A stretch of DNA of 17,154 nucleotides from assembly GCA_025354065.1 (NCBI GenBank), contig JANXNM010000622.1:1-17154 (forward strand), read 5' to 3'. Position 1 is the stretch's first letter; the number at the start of each line of letters is the position of its first letter. Below the pieces are notes generated by a model. The model was not told the origin of the DNA. It ran no database searches and was given only the letters and a program-made list of their open reading frames with translations. The position numbers and the translations under genes were made by a program. This DNA is from Synechococcales cyanobacterium 340R_concoct_173_sub (GTDB lineage Bacteria; Cyanobacteriota; Cyanobacteriia; Leptolyngbyales; Leptolyngbyaceae). Of this stretch, positions 6,350 to 14,859 are shown piece by piece.

Positions 6350-7032
6350 ACGAACTCCGATTTCAACTCCGGCTTGGACTCTGGCAATGATGGCCGCACA
6401 ATCAAATATACTAATGGTCCGAGTAAGGGCACCAATGACACCCACCAAAAGACTTGATCATTCACCCAATCGCGCCGTGCCATATCGTCTTTGATCAACG
6501 TCGGAAACAAAAGCGACAATAGGCAAAAATCTAAACTCATTACATGAATAAATCGATTCGATCGCCACTGCATTCCAAAATCAGCCCAATCCCCCTGAGT
6601 CAATCCCAAAAATAATAAAGTCAATGCTCCAATCCCAATTAAACTCGCCGTAATCTTTGAATCCCAGAGTTTAATAATCCAAGTCTTTGGGCCAATAAAT
6701 GTTGGATTATCCCGGCGAAAAATCAAATAGGGTAATAATGCAAACGCCCCCAATGCAAATGATCCCCCACTAAATGCCCAAGCCGGAAGCTTCTGGCCGC
6801 AGCCATCGCTATACAGTAAACAGCAATACATTAAAGGCAAAACACCCATAATATTAAACAAATTCACCACCAACGGATTCACACCATCAAATTTCCCACT
6901 AGAAAGCCGAATAATCAAATCCAACGTATCAGGAGAATCCGGCGGAGCAAACCCAAAGGCATAGGTCACAAAAGCAATCCAAAGACCCGCCAATAGAAGC
7001 GATCGAAGTAGAGTCGGGTTCACAGAGTTCAC
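6346..7032 (-). CDS. Six-helix membrane protein, conserved cyanobacterial/plastid type
   Basis: 228 residues with about six hydrophobic segments: near 9-28, 56-74, 86-105, 126-145, 163-182 and 196-215. Between helices there are loops with DSPDTLDLIIRLSSGKFDGVNPLVVNLFNIMGV and FRRDNPTFIGPKTW, which look conserved rather than random. The style resembles a cyanobacterial and chloroplast membrane family annotated only as a domain of unknown function (DUF2834-like), but I cannot confirm this. There is no catalytic motif I recognise. The start is GTG at 7032; no ATG is available before the first helix. Its stop overlaps the start of the phosphopantetheinyl transferase gene by four bases, so the two are probably translated from one mRNA. 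Confidence 0.7.
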   Translation of the reverse strand: MNSVNPTLLRSLLLAGLWIAFVTYAFGFAPPDSPDTLDLIIRLSSGKFDGVNPLVVNLFNIMGVLPLMYCCLLYSDGCGQKLPAWAFSGGSFALGAFALLPYLIFRRDNPTFIGPKTWIIKLWDSKITASLIGIGALTLLFLGLTQGDWADFGMQWRSNRFIHVMSLDFCLLSLLFPTLIKDDMARRDWVNDQVFWWVSLVPLLGPLVYLIVRPSLPESKPELKSEFV

Positions 7033-7111
7033 GGTTTACATCCAGTCGTAAGAACAGTTCTCTTATATTGACATTTATATTGAGGATTTCGATCGTCAAA
7101 TGCGTGAAAAA

Positions 7112-8851
7112 TCATTCGATCGGATTTTCAAATAGATTTAATATAGAGTCTTCAACTAACTTGGGGATAAAATTTGTTGTGGTTTTCACGGGAGTCGGTT
7201 GGCGCGTAATCAAGGCCCAAATTGTCGATTGACCCTGAAATGTTACCCTAACCTGACTCAAAAACTTCACCGTCGATCGGGGTGATCGCTTGACCAATTG
7301 ATTCACATTCTCTAACTCCATAAGCAAAAAAGGCGTAGAGTCTTCAGCCAAATGTTGCTCAAGTTCAGTCATAGTCGCCGGAACAACCGATCGATTGCTA
7401 TAAAAATCCAACGACGATCGCCGTTTGCCATCGGTATAAACCACTTGATGCAATGGCACTCGTTTTGTAATCATCTGCGCCACAGACTGCACTGGGGTAA
7501 CGCTTGGATTTATAATTATCGAAATAGGTTGAGGCGAATTGACCAACACAAACAATCCCATATACGTCCCCCAAGCCAACACAGATATTGCATCCGATCG
7601 GCACTCTTTGAGACACAACACTGTCATAGCCCCACAACTCATCACCATCAAGCCCAAACCCGCCGCCAGCCACATCAAGTCCTCCCCCAAGGCCCAGCCC
7701 AAACCCAAACCCAAACTCACCGCCGCCACCGCCCAACCCCAAGCCCACTTCCGACTCGAAAGGGTGTCACTCCGACCAGGATAATAAATTCTAGATTGAA
7801 TCATCACGTCAGCCATCGGACCCATGGGCCACCTCGGCAACCAATAGTGCGATAAATAGAGACCGATCGTCAACGCCAATGCCGGAACCAAACTAGAAAA
7901 GTTGGTCAATCCCAAAATCATTAATCCCGACCATGCACCCAGCCAACCCAACAAAAACCTAGCCCAGCTAAAGGCTCGATTTTGCCAGATGGTTTGGAGC
8001 GCGATCGGCAAAAATAAAATCCAGGGGAATCCGATTGCAAGTCCCGTTTTCAATGCGACTAAGGGAGACAGTTCAGCGGGAGACAGTTCAGCTACGGGAG
8101 TAAATTGCGGGACAAACAAAACATCTACCGGATACTCCATCCAGCCAAACCATAGACCAAATGGCAACAATCCCAGCCCCAATCCCCACCACAAATATGG
8201 ATTTTGCAGCAAACGCGGCGTATCCCAAGCTAAAAAAACCATACCCAGAACAGGCCAAACTAAGCCAGCAAATCCGCCCGTCAGTACTAATCCCAGGGTC
8301 GCGAATCCTATGCCCAGACTCCATCGAATGTCCCGCCGCGATCGTAACAAACATAGCAGCAATAGCAAAAGTTCGATTGCCAAGTACGCATCCGCCGTTC
8401 CGCTGCGGCCCATGACGACGACCGATAAAGAAGTGCCATAGATCACCGCCGTCGCCACCGCCATCATTCGTCCAGCAAAAAGCTCTCGGGCCACTCCATA
8501 AATCAATGACATTGAGCTAGCCGTCAGCAATGCATTTGGCAATCGGCTGAAGGTCTCATTTACGCCGCCGATCGTATAGCTCAGAGCTGTTATCCAATAG
8601 GCTAATAGGGGGAATTGAAAGGAATTCTGTCCAGCTTGGGATCCAGTTTGAGATCCAGTTTGGAACGCGGCTAGCCAGTCACGACTTGCAATAGCCACAC
8701 TTGCTTCAGACCCATCCTGCAATGGTAACTCGCCCAATTGACACAGCATCAACACCAATACAGCCCCGACCAGACCCGTCACCCAGATCCGATCGATCCA
8801 AGAATCGCGCCTTGGAGAAATTTGACGAAACTGGCCATTCAAATCCAGCAT
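7112..8851 (-). CDS. GT39/ArnT-like membrane glycosyltransferase
   Basis: 579 residues from the ATG at 8851 with a hydrophobic helix near 23-39, then the first periplasmic loop ELPLQDGSEASVAIA, whose D46 and E49 match the acidic pair of the GT39/GT-C family. The typical PLLAYWITALSYTIGG (81-96), NETFSRLPNALLTA (98-111) and multiple helices follow, with a soluble C-terminal domain after about residue 450. Family members move sugars from polyprenyl-phosphate carriers to lipids or proteins at the outer face of the membrane. I chose 8851 because it lies two bases after the upstream stop with GGGGAG (8863-8858) six bases before it; the open frame up to 8887 would overlap the kinase-like gene. The gene carries two small in-frame tandem duplications. 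Acceptor and sugar are unknown. Confidence 0.82.
   Translation of the reverse strand: MLDLNGQFRQISPRRDSWIDRIWVTGLVGAVLVLMLCQLGELPLQDGSEASVAIASRDWLAAFQTGSQTGSQAGQNSFQFPLLAYWITALSYTIGGVNETFSRLPNALLTASSMSLIYGVARELFAGRMMAVATAVIYGTSLSVVVMGRSGTADAYLAIELLLLLLCLLRSRRDIRWSLGIGFATLGLVLTGGFAGLVWPVLGMVFLAWDTPRLLQNPYLWWGLGLGLLPFGLWFGWMEYPVDVLFVPQFTPVAELSPAELSPLVALKTGLAIGFPWILFLPIALQTIWQNRAFSWARFLLGWLGAWSGLMILGLTNFSSLVPALALTIGLYLSHYWLPRWPMGPMADVMIQSRIYYPGRSDTLSSRKWAWGWAVAAVSLGLGLGWALGEDLMWLAAGLGLMVMSCGAMTVLCLKECRSDAISVLAWGTYMGLFVLVNSPQPISIIINPSVTPVQSVAQMITKRVPLHQVVYTDGKRRSSLDFYSNRSVVPATMTELEQHLAEDSTPFLLMELENVNQLVKRSPRSTVKFLSQVRVTFQGQSTIWALITRQPTPVKTTTNFIPKLVEDSILNLFENPIE
8063..8092. repeat. Perfect 15-bp tandem duplication inside the GT39 gene
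   Basis: GGGAGACAGTTCAGC occurs at 8063-8077 and again at 8078-8092 without a mismatch. Read on the coding strand it encodes AELSP twice (about residues 254-263), in a loop between membrane helices. The length is a multiple of three, so the frame is kept. Confidence 0.85.
8629..8664. repeat. Three-copy 12-bp tandem repeat inside the GT39 gene
   Basis: Three consecutive 12-base units with the shared core CCAG-TTG fill 8629-8664; the second and third share ATCCAGTTTG exactly, the first is degenerate. On the coding strand they give QTGS, QTGS and QAGQ (about residues 64-76) in the first periplasmic loop, after the acidic D46/E49 pair. Confidence 0.75.
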
Positions 8852-8853
8852 AA

Positions 8854-10944
8854 TTAGCTCCCCAAGTCTAACGATTCTGTACTCCAACGGGGAAGCTCAA
8901 CCGTTACAGTCGTGCCTTCTCCGAGCGTACTGAGAATCTTGATATGGCCTTGATGCACCTTTACAGATTGTTGTACGATCGCCAGTCCCAATCCATTTCC
9001 TGGAATTGATTTTACATTCATGGCCCGGTGGAATGGTTCAAATAAACGTTCTTGATCGGCAAGTGGAATCCCAATACCCCAATCTTGAACTATTAAATTC
9101 AATTGATCAATAGTAGCTCTCAAGGTAAATCGAATGGGATGGCTGGGAAGCGAATATTTGATTGCATTCGTTAGAAGATTCATCAAAATTTGCCGCATCA
9201 ATTTTTCGTCTACATTAGCTAAGATCAGCCCCTGATCCGGCTCCGATAAAAATTGAATAGAACTACAGCCAAATTCTTTTAAAATTTGAAGAGATTCAGG
9301 CAATTCAGGTCTCTTTTCAAGACTATATTCCTCTTGTCCCGACTCGTTTTTATTATGGAGATGCATGTTATGAAAACTCAACGTATCAACAGATCGATCT
9401 AACACCCAACGATAGGTTCCGTCCGATCGTCTAAGACGATATTCTAATTCATGACTTTCACGGGTTTGTAAGGCTAAACAATGATGGGCAATCACCCTTT
9501 CCCGATCGCCAGTATGGACAGCCACCAACCAGCCCAGCCCACGCGCCGCCATCATGTCCAGCCCAAAAAAGTCAAGCAACCCTTGATTACAAAAGACACA
9601 TTGACCATGAGAATCCAGGCTCCAAAGCAATACAGGCGCTCGGTTTGCTAAAGTGCGGAATCGTTCTTCGCTTTCTTGGAGCGCTTGCAGGAGTTGACCT
9701 TGAGTAATCGCAACTTCCAAAGGCGCAGGCAATTGTTGCAGTAAATCCACCTCAAAGCTGGACCAATGACGATGACTCGTATGGTGCGCAATCAGCCAGC
9801 CCCAAATGCGGTTTTGTTGCGAAATAGGAATTACCATCAACGATCGTACGCCCAACGCTTGCAGATAATCAGCCCCGCGTGATTGCCAATGGTCCTCATT
9901 AAGCCGCTCTAGGGTTTGGACGGTCGATCGTTCGTAAAGCTGTACGGGTTCAGCAAAAAAATCGGCTTCTTCAATTTCTTGACCCAAAAGGCTAGGAAAT
10001 TCTGACTCAACTGACTCACTATAGATTTGGCCTTGTCCATTGCCGAGCCGTCTAAACAACAACAATTCAATCCAAACTTCACGACCATTTTTATGATAAT
10101 TAATAATTTCGACCAGGACAGGCTTCCATTCCTTCAGATTCGATCGGATTTGAGCCAAAGTCTCCAGATCAGTATTGACTCCTTGAAGAATGCGCGGAGT
10201 TTGGCCGACAAATTCCTCAGGTTGATAGCCCAACATACGGGTAAAGGCTTGATTCACATAGACAATATGTGGGCCCACATGCTGAACGGGTTCGGCCTCT
10301 GTAATCACAACCGCATCGTTCGCATTGACAATCACCGACTCCAAGAGCCGCAGCCAACTGTTTTGCTTCTGCCGATCGGTAACATCTTCCGTCGCCGCCA
10401 AAATTCGACATACTCGTCCCGCTGCATTGCGAACCGGAACCGCACGAGTCATCAACCATCGAACATCACTATCCGCCCTCATCCTGCTCGACTGCATCCT
10501 GTCCGACGGTATTAGTCGATAGGTCACTTCAGACGATGTGCCGCGTGTGAGTTGACGACTGACTTTTAAGACTGATTCGAGATCCGCCGGATGCACTTCC
10601 CCCATCCAGTCCGACCAAGATCTCGTAGCAAAGTCCGATGCAGATCTGCCCAGCAATATCGCACAAGCCGGACTAACGTAGACTAAGCGCTCGACCTCCA
10701 TATCGATCGCCATATTCATATTAGCCGCGTTCAAAACATCCCACAGCTTGTGTCCCAAAACCTGCTGCTGCGATCGGGTCACTATGCGACAAAAATGAGT
10801 GGTTGCAACGTCTACTGTTCCTGCGAGAGACACCGAACATAAGGCTATCTCCGCCTGTTGTAAAAGCGCTTGATAGCGGAGTGAATCGAGACAGACATCG
10901 TCGTCCTGCACCGAGGAATAATCACTAGTAGGACTTGAAACCAT
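8854..10944 (-). CDS. PAS-PAS-GAF(partial)-PAS-HATPase protein without a HisKA domain
   Basis: 696 residues, one uninterrupted frame. Order: a clipped PAS-like piece (about 28-70), PAS (about 83-192, ending ILAATEDVTDRQ), PAS (about 200-297, with GQTPRILQG like a LOV/PAS but lacking the LOV cysteine), a GAF C-terminal part (about 297-413, LGVRSLMVIPI and GWLIAHHTS), PAS (about 423-520), then HATPase_c (about 560-686). All ATP boxes are present: N box NLLTNAIKYS, G1 DWGIGIP (D621), F box LFEPFHRA, G2 GNGLGLAIV. Between RWVLDRSVDTL (512-522) and the N box there are only some 60 residues and no H-box (no HExRxP or similar). The GAF bilin cysteine position is R356. The gene is 29 bases after the receiver-kinase gene and two bases before the glycosyltransferase start, so cotranscription is likely. 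It may be an ATP-binding sensor that needs a partner, or a decaying kinase. Confidence 0.85.
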   Translation of the reverse strand: MVSSPTSDYSSVQDDDVCLDSLRYQALLQQAEIALCSVSLAGTVDVATTHFCRIVTRSQQQVLGHKLWDVLNAANMNMAIDMEVERLVYVSPACAILLGRSASDFATRSWSDWMGEVHPADLESVLKVSRQLTRGTSSEVTYRLIPSDRMQSSRMRADSDVRWLMTRAVPVRNAAGRVCRILAATEDVTDRQKQNSWLRLLESVIVNANDAVVITEAEPVQHVGPHIVYVNQAFTRMLGYQPEEFVGQTPRILQGVNTDLETLAQIRSNLKEWKPVLVEIINYHKNGREVWIELLLFRRLGNGQGQIYSESVESEFPSLLGQEIEEADFFAEPVQLYERSTVQTLERLNEDHWQSRGADYLQALGVRSLMVIPISQQNRIWGWLIAHHTSHRHWSSFEVDLLQQLPAPLEVAITQGQLLQALQESEERFRTLANRAPVLLWSLDSHGQCVFCNQGLLDFFGLDMMAARGLGWLVAVHTGDRERVIAHHCLALQTRESHELEYRLRRSDGTYRWVLDRSVDTLSFHNMHLHNKNESGQEEYSLEKRPELPESLQILKEFGCSSIQFLSEPDQGLILANVDEKLMRQILMNLLTNAIKYSLPSHPIRFTLRATIDQLNLIVQDWGIGIPLADQERLFEPFHRAMNVKSIPGNGLGLAIVQQSVKVHQGHIKILSTLGEGTTVTVELPRWSTESLDLGS

Positions 10945-10973
10945 AGAAGACCTAGTAGGAAAGAGTTAACGCG

Positions 10974-12152
10974 TCACAACGGGAATAGCAGAGTAAATGT
11001 TGTCCATTCATCGCTACTTTCCAAATCTAGTGTGCCCCCGAGTTGCGCTGTAAGCTGTCGCACCAGAGACAAACCTAAGCCCGTTCCAGGAATTGGACAA
11101 GGCATTTCGGATACCCCTGGTTTCAATGGGAAATTTGTATCATTTTTATCAGGAGGGGGAGCACGATAAAATCTTTTGAAGACATGGGGCAACGCTTCTG
11201 AATCAATTTCAGCTTGATTTTTAATTTTTATCTGGAGTCCATCAGCGATCGTCACCGCCAAACCAATCTGGCCGCCCACCTTCGTATATTTACAGGCATT
11301 GTTCAAGAGTTCGGTCAAAATCCGCTCTAAAGTCAAACCCGCTGGCGAAGATGCCACATTAATGTCCTGAGGTACATCCCATTGCAACTGAAGATTGAGA
11401 TAGGACGATCGGACGCGAAAGCTCTGAAACAATCGGTCAAATATTATGTGCAAATGAATGCCATTAGATAGAGATTTATCTATGGCTATCTCTTTTTCTC
11501 GATATAAAGTCAAGAGTTCTTCAATCAGGGCATCACTCTGGGCACAAGCTTGCCGGGCAATCGATAGGTATCGTTCAGATTTATCAGGTCGATGTTCTAG
11601 AAGTTCTAATGCGACTTTAATGGTGGTCAGGGGCGCACGCAAATCATGGGTAATCCCGCCCACCCAGGCTTGAATTTCTTGTTCGCGAAGTTGTAAAACT
11701 TGAATTTGAGCTTGGAGGGCTTGCTGTTGATCAGGTGATGATGGCGGCCCGGACAAGACTCTGGGACGATCATATCGGACTTGTTTCGCAATTTGCCCAT
11801 GGATCATTTCCAATAGCTCATGACGACGAAACGGTTTATCCAAGTAGTCATCGGCTCCAAGACACATTCCGCGCCGTTGCTCCGATCTACTCTCTTTCCC
11901 AGTCAAAAAAATGAACGGAATGTGGGCCGTCGTAGCCTCATTACGCACTCGTTTTAGGACTTCACAACCATCTCCGGTGGGCATCACAATGTCACAAAGA
12001 ATCATATCGGGTAGATGGAATAGCGCGCTTTTTACGCCAGATTCACCATCAACTGCTTCCAAAACCCCGAAGCCATCCGATCGTAAAATTTCTACGATAT
12101 TCGATCGGGCATCCATGTCGTCTTCAATTACCAAAACTTGAACAATTCTCAT
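10974..12152 (-). CDS. Response regulator-histidine kinase hybrid (REC-HisKA-HATPase)
   Basis: 392 residues from the ATG at 12152; an in-frame TTG at 12158 is less likely. The receiver domain comes first (about 4-120) with E10/D11, phosphoacceptor D54 in ILCDIVMP, T84 and K106 in DKPF. A helical linker rich in Q (about 140-165) leads into HisKA with H169 in ITHDLRAPLTTI, then HATPase_c with N box ELLNNACKYT, F box VFKRFYRAP and G2 GTGLGLSLV. The G1 position reads KNQAEID instead of DxGxG, so the adenine-contacting Asp is Asn; I believe this occurs in a cyanobacterial kinase subgroup. The protein has no membrane segment. It would take phosphate from another kinase or from its own H169. It is the first gene of the minus-strand run. 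Confidence 0.9.
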   Translation of the reverse strand: MRIVQVLVIEDDMDARSNIVEILRSDGFGVLEAVDGESGVKSALFHLPDMILCDIVMPTGDGCEVLKRVRNEATTAHIPFIFLTGKESRSEQRRGMCLGADDYLDKPFRRHELLEMIHGQIAKQVRYDRPRVLSGPPSSPDQQQALQAQIQVLQLREQEIQAWVGGITHDLRAPLTTIKVALELLEHRPDKSERYLSIARQACAQSDALIEELLTLYREKEIAIDKSLSNGIHLHIIFDRLFQSFRVRSSYLNLQLQWDVPQDINVASSPAGLTLERILTELLNNACKYTKVGGQIGLAVTIADGLQIKIKNQAEIDSEALPHVFKRFYRAPPPDKNDTNFPLKPGVSEMPCPIPGTGLGLSLVRQLTAQLGGTLDLESSDEWTTFTLLFPL

Positions 12153-12460
12153 GTGCAATTAATTAGCCGAAAATCTTAAGTAAGGACTATGCCTAAGTAC
12201 AGTATTTACCTATTGTTACATATCACTCTTAAGAAATATGCAACACAATACTTAATAGATACAGAGCCTATTAAAAAATCTTTTATTCTTTATCCATACT
12301 TCAGATTAGTAGCAATAGTCTATACATAAAAGTTGTTTTAACTCAGGGTTGCGGGTGCTGAGCTTAGATTTAATTTGGTACAGTTGCACCATCATAAAAC
12401 TTTGTATCGTAATTTCATACATCCATCATAAATTCACATTATCGAATTGAGGTTAGCTTG
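12153..12460. promoter_or_regulatory. AT-rich divergent promoter region
   Basis: This 308-base stretch separates the minus-strand kinase operon from the plus-strand small gene at 12461 and must hold both promoters. It is AT-rich. Visible are a 5-bp dyad CTCAG (12342-12346) with CTGAG (12358-12362) and a repeated CATCATAAA near 12391 and 12425. A near-NtcA pattern at 12197-12209 has a seven-base rather than an eight-base spacer. No RNA gene is recognisable, and I could not pick a convincing -35/-10 pair. Confidence 0.45.
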
Positions 12461-12739
12461 ATGGGATTACGACTTGCGAACGAAACGGATTGCACGCTCT
12501 TCACATTCTGGCATGAGACCAAAATTCATCAAGGTATTAATTGTCAAGGAGAACTATTCGTCACATTAACGACATTTCCAATTCAACGTCAAGGAGATGC
12601 CTATACCTGGGCCTCTGAAGTCGATTCAGGACTGGGAGCAGCCTTAGTCTTGCTCACCAAAACAAGATATATCGTGGGAGCAGATCTAACGCGGCAGGGG
12701 TGGCAAGCCTTTGTTTCATCTGCGTTCCCTTCTAGTTAG
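12461..12739 (+). CDS. Small protein of unknown function
   Basis: 92 residues from the ATG at 12461, which has GAGG (12449-12452) eight bases upstream; a TTG just before it is not needed. I do not recognise the family. The sequence is soluble and reads as alternating strands (CTLFTFWHETKIHQGIN, GELFVTLTTFPIQRQGD, YTWASEVDSG), then a helix GLGAALVLLTK and a last strand RYIVGADL. There is no signal peptide and no cysteine pair. It converges on por, with only five bases between the two stop codons, and there is no room for a terminator between them. The good ribosome binding site and normal codon use make a real gene likely. Confidence 0.62.
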   Translation: MGLRLANETDCTLFTFWHETKIHQGINCQGELFVTLTTFPIQRQGDAYTWASEVDSGLGAALVLLTKTRYIVGADLTRQGWQAFVSSAFPSS

Positions 12740-12744
12740 ACTAG

Positions 12745-13794
<1,050 letters not shown>

Positions 13795-13852
13795 CTATGG
13801 CAAAGCGTAGGTCATCGGGCCATTCGCCATTCGTGTTCTAACTTTTTATCTG

Positions 13853-13877
13853 GAAATGCTACAGCCCGTCGCATTTC
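13853..13877 (-). terminator. 7-bp perfect hairpin after cdaA
   Basis: GAAATGC (13853-13859) and GCATTTC (13871-13877) form a perfect stem with an 11-base loop, 22 bases past the cdaA stop. There is no T-run on the minus strand after it, so it is either a weak terminator or a 3'-end stabiliser. It also marks the break between the lysA-cdaA unit and por. Confidence 0.42.
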
Positions 13878-13899
13878 TTAGTACTTCTTAACTCATAAC

Positions 13900-14811
13900 T
13901 CATAAATCTCTAGATCGCTTGGGTTTTAGCCACGATCGCAATCGGCCCAACCAGTAACGCAGGCGAGGTTCACCTTGGGAACGATCGTTTTCCTGGCCAA
14001 ACTTTGCATCCAAGAGTTCCTTGAGCTTGGTGCTGGTGAGGGGACGTCTTAATGCGCCATTTTCCACCAGCGAAATAGAACCCGTTTCCTCCGAGACCAC
14101 CACACAAACACAGTGACTAACCCGCTCTGTTATTCCCATAGCAGCCCGATGCCGAGTCCCCAACTGCCGAGAGGCTGGCCGCTCTGACAAAGGCAAAATT
14201 ACACCTGCCGCAATTATTTTGTTTTCGCGGACTAGCACGGCCCCATCGTGAAGCAAGGTCGAATTTTGAAAAATGGTTTGAATCAGTTCTCGGGATAAGT
14301 CCGCATTCAATTTGACGCCGGGTACAGAGAAGTCGCGATCGTCAATCATGCCATCGGTTTCCAGAATAATTAAAGCGCCCGTTCGGTTTTGGGATAAATC
14401 CTTCACAGCATCAACAAGTTCATCAATGCCGCCTTTGTCACGCCCCGGCGATCGTTTAGTTGGCTGAAGCAACTGGAGAATCTCGCCACGTCCCAACAAT
14501 TCTAGAAAACGCCGAAACTCAGGTTGCAAAATAAATGCCATTGCAACGGCTGAACCTACGACCAAGTTTTGCAACACAAATCCCAAAAGTTTCAATTCTA
14601 AGTAACGACTCACTGTTGCAGCTAGCATTAATGCAATTAGCCCGCGCACCATCCATAGAGTGCGGCGCTCACCAATGATCAGCAAAATGACGTAGATCAT
14701 GACCAGCACAAGGCCAATGTCCATGATCGATCTTAGATTTTCCCAGAGAAATTTTAAAAACGACCCTGCTACATCCTGGCTAAAGATCCATTGGATAACA
14801 GAGTCGGTCAT
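13900..14811 (-). CDS. cdaA: Membrane diadenylate cyclase CdaA
   Basis: 303 residues from the ATG at 14811; an in-frame TTG at 14820 is less likely. It makes cyclic di-AMP from two ATP at the cytoplasmic membrane. Three hydrophobic helices (about 31-47, 52-68 and 76-94) precede the DAC (DisA_N) domain, which carries the active-site LLHDGAVLV (DGA 189-191) and GTRHRAAMGITE (RHR 220-222). A basic tail (WLKPKRSRDL) follows. Cyclic di-AMP controls potassium and osmolyte transport and, in cyanobacteria, night survival and other processes. The gene follows lysA on the same strand, with 48 bases between, a neighbourhood seen in many cyanobacteria. Confidence 0.95.
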   Translation of the reverse strand: MTDSVIQWIFSQDVAGSFLKFLWENLRSIMDIGLVLVMIYVILLIIGERRTLWMVRGLIALMLAATVSRYLELKLLGFVLQNLVVGSAVAMAFILQPEFRRFLELLGRGEILQLLQPTKRSPGRDKGGIDELVDAVKDLSQNRTGALIILETDGMIDDRDFSVPGVKLNADLSRELIQTIFQNSTLLHDGAVLVRENKIIAAGVILPLSERPASRQLGTRHRAAMGITERVSHCVCVVVSEETGSISLVENGALRRPLTSTKLKELLDAKFGQENDRSQGEPRLRYWLGRLRSWLKPKRSRDL

Positions 14812-14859
14812 TTGTTTCAACGGAGAAGGACTGGAGAATTGACGATTGAGGAGTGAGAG

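Noticed and set aside
6350..6448. N-terminal extension of the phosphopantetheinyl transferase
   Set aside because: It lies inside the upstream membrane-protein gene, adds nothing like the family, and GTG 6349 or TTG 6328 have better ribosome binding sites.
7398..7748. Glycine-rich open frame (GLGLGGGGG type) on the minus strand
   Set aside because: It is an out-of-frame reading of the low-complexity part of the GT39 gene on the same strand; the GT39 frame has family motifs.
9700..10060. GAF domain as a bilin-binding cyanobacteriochrome or phytochrome domain
   Set aside because: The Cys-His of the chromophore site reads R-G and the N-terminal part of the domain is missing.
10050..10350. Second PAS as a LOV photoreceptor domain (GQTPRILQG, NYHKNGREVW)
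   Set aside because: The flavin-binding cysteine of the NCRFLQ motif is replaced by TPRILQ; it is an ordinary PAS of the same shape.
12197..12209. NtcA-like site GTA-N7-TAC upstream of the kinase genes
   Set aside because: The spacer is seven bases, not the required eight, and no suitably placed -10 element was found.
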